NCBI GenBank assembly: GCA_018383835.1 | Contig: JAHAWR010000018.1 | Coordinates: 1 to 18,456, forward strand | Direction: 5' to 3' | DNA from: Candidatus Jordarchaeia archaeon | GTDB taxonomy: Archaea; Asgardarchaeota; Jordiarchaeia; Jordiarchaeales; Freyrarchaeaceae | Length of the DNA: 18,456 nucleotides | Shown here: one piece after another, positions 14,401 through 18,456 of the stretch | Layout of the letters: every line of letters starts with the position of its first letter | Position numbering within the stretch: position 1 is the stretch's first letter | Made by a program: the position numbers and the translations under genes | The notes under the pieces: model-generated | The model's input: the letters and a program-made list of their open reading frames with translations, nothing else | Databases searched by the model: none | Told to the model about the DNA's origin: nothing

Positions 14401-14722
14401 TATAGGTGTTGACGTCAGGCCTCCACGGCAAAGCTGTGACGACCCTTACTGTCCATTCCATGGGGGGCTCCCAGTTCGTGGTATGATGTTTGAGGGAAAA
14501 GTAGTAAGAGATAAAATGCAAAGAACAGTGACCGTTGAACAAGAGTACTTAAAGTATAACTCCAAGTATAAGAGATATGAGAGGAGAAGATCGAAAATTC
14601 ACGCACATAACCCGCCCTGCATAGACGCCAGACTGGGGGACAAAGTTAAGATTATGGAGTGCCGCCCTTTAAGTAAAACCGTTTCTTTTGTTGTCATAGA
14701 AAAAATCGGGAGGAAAGAGTGA
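14390..14722 (+). CDS. rps17: Small ribosomal subunit protein uS17
   Basis: This 110-residue protein has the archaeal N-terminal extension CDDPYCPFHGGLPVRG followed by the OB-fold core FEGKVVRDKMQRTVTVEQEYLKY, KIHAHNPPCIDARLGDKVKIMECRPLSKTVSFVVIEK. uS17 is a primary 16S rRNA binder. The start is a TTG that overlaps the rnp1 stop by 11 nt, consistent with coupled translation. Length is normal for archaea. Confidence 0.95.
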   Translation: MTRNIGVDVRPPRQSCDDPYCPFHGGLPVRGMMFEGKVVRDKMQRTVTVEQEYLKYNSKYKRYERRRSKIHAHNPPCIDARLGDKVKIMECRPLSKTVSFVVIEKIGRKE

Positions 14723-14737
14723 CTGGGTTGATGAAAT

Positions 14738-15160
14738 ATGTCTAAGCGCAGTACGAAGGTACGTGTTGGGATAAAACCTAGGGTCTCACGCGGATTACCT
14801 GCAGGTGCAAGAGTACTATGCGCTGATAACTCAGGCGCCAAAGAAGTTCAGATAATATCTGTGATAGGTTATAAGGGACGTCTTAATAGGTTTCCCTCCG
14901 CAGGCGTTGGTGACATGGTGTCAGTGGCAGTCAAGGAAGGAACACCTGAAATGAGAAGGCAGGTTTTAAGGGCTATTGTAATCAGACAGAGGAAACCATA
15001 CAGAAGGAGAAACGGAGAATGGATACAGTTTGAAGACAATGCAGTAGCCATAGTGTCTCCTGAAGGAGATCCTAAAGGTTCCGAGATACATGGACCGATG
15101 GCACGGGAGGCGGCGGAGAGGTGGCCTAGGCTAGCAGGAATAGCGAGGATAATAGTTTAA
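14738..15160 (+). CDS. rpl14: Large ribosomal subunit protein uL14 (intact copy)
   Basis: This 140-residue protein has RGLPAGARVLCADNSGAKEVQIISVIGYKG, GDMVSVAVKEGTPEMRRQVLRAIVIRQRKPYRR and DNAVAIVSPEGDPKGSEIHGPMAREAAERWPRLAGIARIIV, the complete archaeal uL14. It contributes to the interface with the small subunit. It is the only copy with its own N-terminus. Codon 18 (14789) onwards is repeated at 16154, where it is fused to eS4. Its TAA is directly followed by the uL24 start. Confidence 0.96.
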   Translation: MSKRSTKVRVGIKPRVSRGLPAGARVLCADNSGAKEVQIISVIGYKGRLNRFPSAGVGDMVSVAVKEGTPEMRRQVLRAIVIRQRKPYRRRNGEWIQFEDNAVAIVSPEGDPKGSEIHGPMAREAAERWPRLAGIARIIV

Positions 15161-16136
15161 GTGGTGGTGGCTGTGAAGAAAATAGTAAGCCCTCGAAGGC
15201 AAAGAAAAGCGCTGTACGGTGCACCGCTCCACGTAAGGCATAAAATGTTCGGTGCAAGGCTTGCCCCAGAACTTAGAGAGAAGTATGGAGTTAAGACGCT
15301 TCCTGTACGTGAAGGAGACGAGGTTCTAGTAATGCGAGGAGCATTTAGAGGAACCGAGGGGAAAGTTGTAGAAGTCGATGCCAAAAAGTATAGGATTCAT
15401 GTGGAAAACGTAACTATAGAGAAGGCTGACGGAACAACCGTTTACTATCCACTTCACCCCTCAAAGGTAATGATAACCAAGCTTAAATTAGACGATGATT
15501 GGAGAAAAAGAATTATGGATAGAAAAAGAGGGCGCATGGAGGAGTAAGCGATGGGAAAAATGGGACAAAGAAGACACCTCAAACGAGTAGCTGCTCCAAA
15601 GTATTGGGCTACCCCCAGAAGGGCAGCAACTTGGATTGTTAAACCCAGTCCAGGACCGCATTCCATTGGGGAGTCCATCCCATTGTTAATTTTGATACGT
15701 GATTTATTGAAGATGGCAAGTGAGGCGCGTGAAGCAAAAAAGATCATAAGACAAGGGCATATTAAAGTAGATGGAGTGGTTAGAAAGGACTACAAGTTTC
15801 CTGTCGGGTTGATGGATGTTGTGGAGATCCCCCTACTAAATGAAGCCTATAGGGTTCTCCCTTCAAAGAAGTGGTTTACGTTGGTTCCGATAGACGGTGA
15901 AGAAGCGGAGTTTAAGCTATGCCAAATAAGAAACATGATGACCGTTAAGGAGGGCAACATTCAACTGGCGCTCCACGACGGCAGGAATATATTACTTCGC
16001 GTGGAGAACCCCAAAGTTTCTCCTCACGAAATATATCCCTATAGAACGCGAGACACCGTGAAGTTGCTGCTAGAAAACCAAGAAATAGTTGATCATGTCC
16101 GCTTTAAAGAGGGAGCATATGCTTTAATAACTGGAG
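14789..16136 (+). repeat. 1348-bp direct repeat, copy 1 (uL14 codon 18 to eS4 codon 195)
   Basis: The block from CGCGGATTACC at 14789 to CTGGAG at 16136 recurs at 16154-17501. In all stretches I compared the two copies were base-for-base the same, and their encoded proteins are identical. The period is 1365 bp, which equals 455 codons, so reading frames are maintained. The flanks diverge abruptly: 14788 is A against C at 16153, and 16137 is C against G at 17502. Confidence 0.95.
15161..15547 (+). CDS. rpl24: Large ribosomal subunit protein uL24, copy 1
   Basis: This 128-residue protein has the KOW motif VREGDEVLVMRGAFRGTEGKVVEVDAKKYRIHVENVTI and the archaeal N-terminal region KIVSPRRQRKALYGAPLHVRHKMFGARLAPELREKYG. 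It acts in early 50S assembly. Several GTG codons follow the uL14 stop (15161, 15164, 15167, 15173). GTG 15173, giving VKKIVSP, has GGTGGTGG upstream and may be the true start. The gene lies entirely in the duplicated block and is repeated at 16526-16912. Confidence 0.95.
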   Translation: MVVAVKKIVSPRRQRKALYGAPLHVRHKMFGARLAPELREKYGVKTLPVREGDEVLVMRGAFRGTEGKVVEVDAKKYRIHVENVTIEKADGTTVYYPLHPSKVMITKLKLDDDWRKRIMDRKRGRMEE

Positions 16137-16525
16137 CCAATGCCCATGTTTACCGCGGATTACCTGCAGGTGCAAGAGTACTATGCGCTGATAACTCAGG
16201 CGCCAAAGAAGTTCAGATAATATCTGTGATAGGTTATAAGGGACGTCTTAATAGGTTTCCCTCCGCAGGCGTTGGTGACATGGTGTCAGTGGCAGTCAAG
16301 GAAGGAACACCTGAAATGAGAAGGCAGGTTTTAAGGGCTATTGTAATCAGACAGAGGAAACCATACAGAAGGAGAAACGGAGAATGGATACAGTTTGAAG
16401 ACAATGCAGTAGCCATAGTGTCTCCTGAAGGAGATCCTAAAGGTTCCGAGATACATGGACCGATGGCACGGGAGGCGGCGGAGAGGTGGCCTAGGCTAGC
16501 AGGAATAGCGAGGATAATAGTTTAA
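15551..16525 (+). CDS. Chimeric eS4'-'uL14 fusion created at the duplication junction
   Basis: This 324-residue frame consists of eS4 residues 1-195 (MGKMGQRRHLKRVAAPKYW to FKEGAYALITG), six residues ANAHVY encoded by the 17-nt filler, and uL14 residues 18-140. The eS4 part keeps the N-terminal and S4 RNA-binding regions and much of the central domain. It lacks the C-terminal KOW segment (GGKMRGEQGEIIEIKRR). The uL14 part lacks only its first 17 residues. The join is in frame purely because the period is a multiple of three. I do not expect a useful bifunctional protein. If the rearrangement is real, complete copies of both partners remain at 14738 and 16916. If it is an artefact, this gene does not exist. 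Confidence 0.8.
   Translation: MGKMGQRRHLKRVAAPKYWATPRRAATWIVKPSPGPHSIGESIPLLILIRDLLKMASEAREAKKIIRQGHIKVDGVVRKDYKFPVGLMDVVEIPLLNEAYRVLPSKKWFTLVPIDGEEAEFKLCQIRNMMTVKEGNIQLALHDGRNILLRVENPKVSPHEIYPYRTRDTVKLLLENQEIVDHVRFKEGAYALITGANAHVYRGLPAGARVLCADNSGAKEVQIISVIGYKGRLNRFPSAGVGDMVSVAVKEGTPEMRRQVLRAIVIRQRKPYRRRNGEWIQFEDNAVAIVSPEGDPKGSEIHGPMAREAAERWPRLAGIARIIV
16131..16153 (-). repeat. 23-nt inverted copy of the uL5 5' region at the duplication junction
   Basis: Positions 16131-16153 are a perfect reverse complement (23/23) of 17760-17782 in the uL5 gene, which encodes part of VVNMGIGSS. The first six bases (CTGGAG) belong equally to the eS4 repeat end, so they are microhomology. The remaining 17 (16137-16153) are the filler between repeat copies. 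The match stops at both ends (A at 16130, C at 16154). Confidence 0.95.
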
Positions 16526-17501
16526 GTGGTGGTGGCTGTGAAGAAAATAGTAAGCCCTCGAAGGCAAAGAAAAGCGCTGTACGGTGCACCGCTCCACGTA
16601 AGGCATAAAATGTTCGGTGCAAGGCTTGCCCCAGAACTTAGAGAGAAGTATGGAGTTAAGACGCTTCCTGTACGTGAAGGAGACGAGGTTCTAGTAATGC
16701 GAGGAGCATTTAGAGGAACCGAGGGGAAAGTTGTAGAAGTCGATGCCAAAAAGTATAGGATTCATGTGGAAAACGTAACTATAGAGAAGGCTGACGGAAC
16801 AACCGTTTACTATCCACTTCACCCCTCAAAGGTAATGATAACCAAGCTTAAATTAGACGATGATTGGAGAAAAAGAATTATGGATAGAAAAAGAGGGCGC
16901 ATGGAGGAGTAAGCGATGGGAAAAATGGGACAAAGAAGACACCTCAAACGAGTAGCTGCTCCAAAGTATTGGGCTACCCCCAGAAGGGCAGCAACTTGGA
17001 TTGTTAAACCCAGTCCAGGACCGCATTCCATTGGGGAGTCCATCCCATTGTTAATTTTGATACGTGATTTATTGAAGATGGCAAGTGAGGCGCGTGAAGC
17101 AAAAAAGATCATAAGACAAGGGCATATTAAAGTAGATGGAGTGGTTAGAAAGGACTACAAGTTTCCTGTCGGGTTGATGGATGTTGTGGAGATCCCCCTA
17201 CTAAATGAAGCCTATAGGGTTCTCCCTTCAAAGAAGTGGTTTACGTTGGTTCCGATAGACGGTGAAGAAGCGGAGTTTAAGCTATGCCAAATAAGAAACA
17301 TGATGACCGTTAAGGAGGGCAACATTCAACTGGCGCTCCACGACGGCAGGAATATATTACTTCGCGTGGAGAACCCCAAAGTTTCTCCTCACGAAATATA
17401 TCCCTATAGAACGCGAGACACCGTGAAGTTGCTGCTAGAAAACCAAGAAATAGTTGATCATGTCCGCTTTAAAGAGGGAGCATATGCTTTAATAACTGGA
17501 G
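16154..17501 (+). repeat. 1348-bp direct repeat, copy 2
   Basis: This is the second copy of the block at 14789-16136. It starts in the middle of the chimeric gene and continues through uL24 copy 2 into the intact eS4 gene. After 17501 the sequence continues as normal eS4 and uL5. This shows that the ancestral order was uL14-uL24-eS4-uL5 without duplication. Confidence 0.95.
16526..16912 (+). CDS. rpl24: Large ribosomal subunit protein uL24, copy 2
   Basis: Identical in sequence to the gene at 15161-15547, including the run of GTG codons at its start and the KOW motif (VREGDEVLVMRGAFRG). It exists only because of the 1365-bp tandem duplication. It follows the stop codon of the chimera just as copy 1 follows uL14, so it would be translated in the same way if the locus is real. 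Confidence 0.93.
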   Translation: MVVAVKKIVSPRRQRKALYGAPLHVRHKMFGARLAPELREKYGVKTLPVREGDEVLVMRGAFRGTEGKVVEVDAKKYRIHVENVTIEKADGTTVYYPLHPSKVMITKLKLDDDWRKRIMDRKRGRMEE

Positions 17502-17677
17502 GGAAAATGAGAGGAGAGCAGGGAGAAATTATCGAGATAAAAAGACGACTTGGACGAAGAGCAAGCACAGTGGTTATTCAGAAGAACGGCAAATTGATTG
17601 AAACAATCTTGGACTACGTGTTTCCTTTAGGTATAACGCAGCCTTTGATAAAACTCCCTGAAAGCGGAGGAGCCTAA
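16916..17677 (+). CDS. rps4e: Small ribosomal subunit protein eS4 (intact copy)
   Basis: This 253-residue eS4 has the N-terminal GQRRHLKRVAAPKYWATPRR, the S4 RNA-binding region LLKMASEAREAKKIIRQGHIKVDGVVRKDYKFPVGLMDVV, the central domain and the C-terminal KOW-like GGKMRGEQGEIIEIKRRLGRRASTVVIQ. eS4 is an archaeal/eukaryotic small-subunit protein. This is the only complete copy. The first 195 codons are duplicated at 15551. ATG 16916 follows the uL24 stop by 3 nt, and the stop is one base before the uL5 ATG. Confidence 0.95.
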   Translation: MGKMGQRRHLKRVAAPKYWATPRRAATWIVKPSPGPHSIGESIPLLILIRDLLKMASEAREAKKIIRQGHIKVDGVVRKDYKFPVGLMDVVEIPLLNEAYRVLPSKKWFTLVPIDGEEAEFKLCQIRNMMTVKEGNIQLALHDGRNILLRVENPKVSPHEIYPYRTRDTVKLLLENQEIVDHVRFKEGAYALITGGKMRGEQGEIIEIKRRLGRRASTVVIQKNGKLIETILDYVFPLGITQPLIKLPESGGA

Positions 17678-17678
17678 A

Positions 17679-18245
17679 ATGGAACAAGTGATAAACGAGG
17701 AGAGTATAGAGAAGAAGTGGAAGAACCCCATGTATAAGCCTTTTATAGCGAAAGTCGTAGTAAACATGGGCATTGGCTCCAGCGGCGAAAAACTCGTAAA
17801 GGCCATGAAAGTATTAGAGTCTATAACTGGTCAGAAGCCTGTTGAGTGTAGAGCTAAGAAAACGATAAGAGATTTCGGGATCAGGAAACGTGAGCCTATA
17901 GGATGTAAAGTTACCCTTAGAGGAGAGGCGGCGAGGAAATTCTTGGAGAAAGCATTGGATGCTGTAGAAAAAACGCTAAACCCCGACTCATTCGATCATC
18001 ATGGAAACATATCCTTTGGCATACGTGAACATATAGATATACCAGAAACCAAATATGACCCCGAACTCGGCGTCTTCGGCATGGACGTGTGTGTTTCCTT
18101 CGAAAGACCAGGATACCGTGTTAGCAGGAGAAAGAGGAGAAAGTCAAGGATCCCGAAGAAGCAAAGAGTCACCAAGGAGGAGGCCATATTGATACTAAAA
18201 AGAGAGTTTAACGTTAAGTTCGGCGAGAGAAAGAAAAGATGGTAG
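17679..18245 (+). CDS. rpl5: Large ribosomal subunit protein uL5
   Basis: This 188-residue protein has AKVVVNMGIGSSGEKLVKAMKVLESITGQKPVECRAKKTIRDFGIRKREPIGCKVTLRG and HGNISFGIREHIDIPETKYDPELGVFGMDVCVSFERPGYRVSRRKRRKSRIP, the archaeal uL5 with its basic C-terminus. uL5 contacts 5S rRNA and P-site tRNA. Positions 17760-17782, encoding part of VVNMGIGSS, are the template of the inverted filler at 16131-16153. Confidence 0.96.
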   Translation: MEQVINEESIEKKWKNPMYKPFIAKVVVNMGIGSSGEKLVKAMKVLESITGQKPVECRAKKTIRDFGIRKREPIGCKVTLRGEAARKFLEKALDAVEKTLNPDSFDHHGNISFGIREHIDIPETKYDPELGVFGMDVCVSFERPGYRVSRRKRRKSRIPKKQRVTKEEAILILKREFNVKFGERKKRW

Positions 18246-18263
18246 AAGAGAGGGAGATAAAGT

Positions 18264-18407
18264 ATGGCAAAAAAATTCGGTAAAGGAAGCCATACATGTC
18301 GTAACTGTGGGACACATAGAGGAGTAATAAGACGTTATGGATTAATGATCTGCCGTAGATGCTTTAGGGAGAAGGCAGAAAGAATGGGATTCCGAAAATA
18401 CAACTAG
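18264..18407 (+). CDS. rps14: Small ribosomal subunit protein uS14, zinc-binding form
   Basis: The ATG at 18264 opens a 47-codon frame with FGKGSHTCRNCGTHRGVIRRYGL and CRRCFREKAERMGFRKYN. Two CxxC pairs (TCRNC and ICRRC) form the zinc knuckle of the short C+ uS14 typical of archaea. GAGGGAGATAAAGT precedes the start. Complete. Confidence 0.95.
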   Translation: MAKKFGKGSHTCRNCGTHRGVIRRYGLMICRRCFREKAERMGFRKYN

Positions 18408-18418
18408 GAGGCGGCGCC

Positions 18419-18456
18419 ATGCTACTAGATCCTCTAGCAGACGCATTATCAAATAT
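18419..18456 (+). CDS. rps8: Small ribosomal subunit protein uS8 (partial, runs off window)
   Basis: After the uS14 stop, GGAGGCGGCGCC leads to ATG 18419. The visible residues are MLLDPLADALSN, the conserved N-terminus of archaeal uS8. Its position after uS14 is the usual archaeal order. Only 12 codons are visible. Confidence 0.9.
   Translation, partial: MLLDPLADALSN

Noticed and set aside
17760..17782. The 23-nt inverted pair as a regulatory stem or recombination site
   Set aside because: The uL5 arm is ordinary conserved coding sequence (VVNMGIGSS). The other arm exists only as filler at the duplication junction, so template switching explains it better.
1..18456. CRISPR arrays, tRNA or rRNA genes, insertion sequences
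   Set aside because: No short regularly spaced repeats, no cloverleaf with a T-arm GTTCRA-type motif, and no transposase-like frame were seen. The only large repeat is the ribosomal tandem duplication.

Overview
The window is archaeal. It carries archaeal/eukaryotic-type ribosomal proteins (eS4, long archaeal uL14 and uS17), the RNase P protein Rnp1/Pop4, RadA recombinase, archaeal tetrahydromethanopterin (H4MPT) biosynthesis genes (MptD, MptE), TATA-like AT-rich boxes upstream of genes, and frequent GTG/TTG starts with purine-rich ribosome binding sites. FtsZ together with H4MPT synthesis, a CooC-type nickel ATPase and HypB fits an anaerobe with a Wood-Ljungdahl-type C1 metabolism and Ni enzymes (for example a Bathyarchaeia-like or euryarchaeal lineage). 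The exact taxon cannot be fixed from sequence inspection alone.

Layout. Positions 1-521 (minus) hold a HypB GTPase cut by the window edge. From a divergent intergenic region, 641-2216 (plus) encodes a MoaD/ThiS-like sulfur carrier and a radical-SAM tRNA methylthiotransferase. 2329-3688 (plus) is a two-gene unit of a tiny ribbon-helix-helix regulator and FtsZ. 3910-7288 (minus) runs mptD > HTH-PfkB fusion > mptE, with overlapping or abutting reading frames, followed by a CooC-like ATPase. 7434-8807 (plus) is a PurM/SelD/HypE-like protein. RadA (minus), a DUF447 flavin-type protein (plus), a Roadblock/LC7 protein (plus) and a UbiA-type membrane prenyltransferase (minus) follow. From 12635 to the end is a ribosomal protein operon: uL22, uS3, uL29, Rnp1, uS17, uL14, uL24, eS4, uL5, uS14, uS8.

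The most striking structure is in the ribosomal operon. A 1348-bp block (14789-16136), running from codon 18 of uL14 through uL24 to codon 195 of eS4, recurs at 16154-17501 with no difference that I could see. The period is 1365 bp, exactly 455 codons. The two copies are joined by a 17-nt filler. That filler plus the 6 nt before it is a perfect 23-nt reverse complement of the start of the uL5 gene (17760-17782). This is the signature of two template switches. It creates an in-frame 324-residue eS4-uL14 chimera and a second uL24 gene. It may be a real recent rearrangement or an amplification/assembly chimera. In the same operon uS3 is split by an apparent one-base deletion at about 13249, which adds weight to a sequence-quality explanation.

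Functional themes are pterin cofactor synthesis (MptD, MptE, possibly DUF447), nickel enzyme maturation (HypB, CooC), sulfur transfer and tRNA modification, cell division, recombination and translation. The most interesting apparently biological oddity is the kinase-like protein between mptD and mptE. It carries an N-terminal winged-helix-like domain and lacks the GAG residues of the PfkB anion hole.
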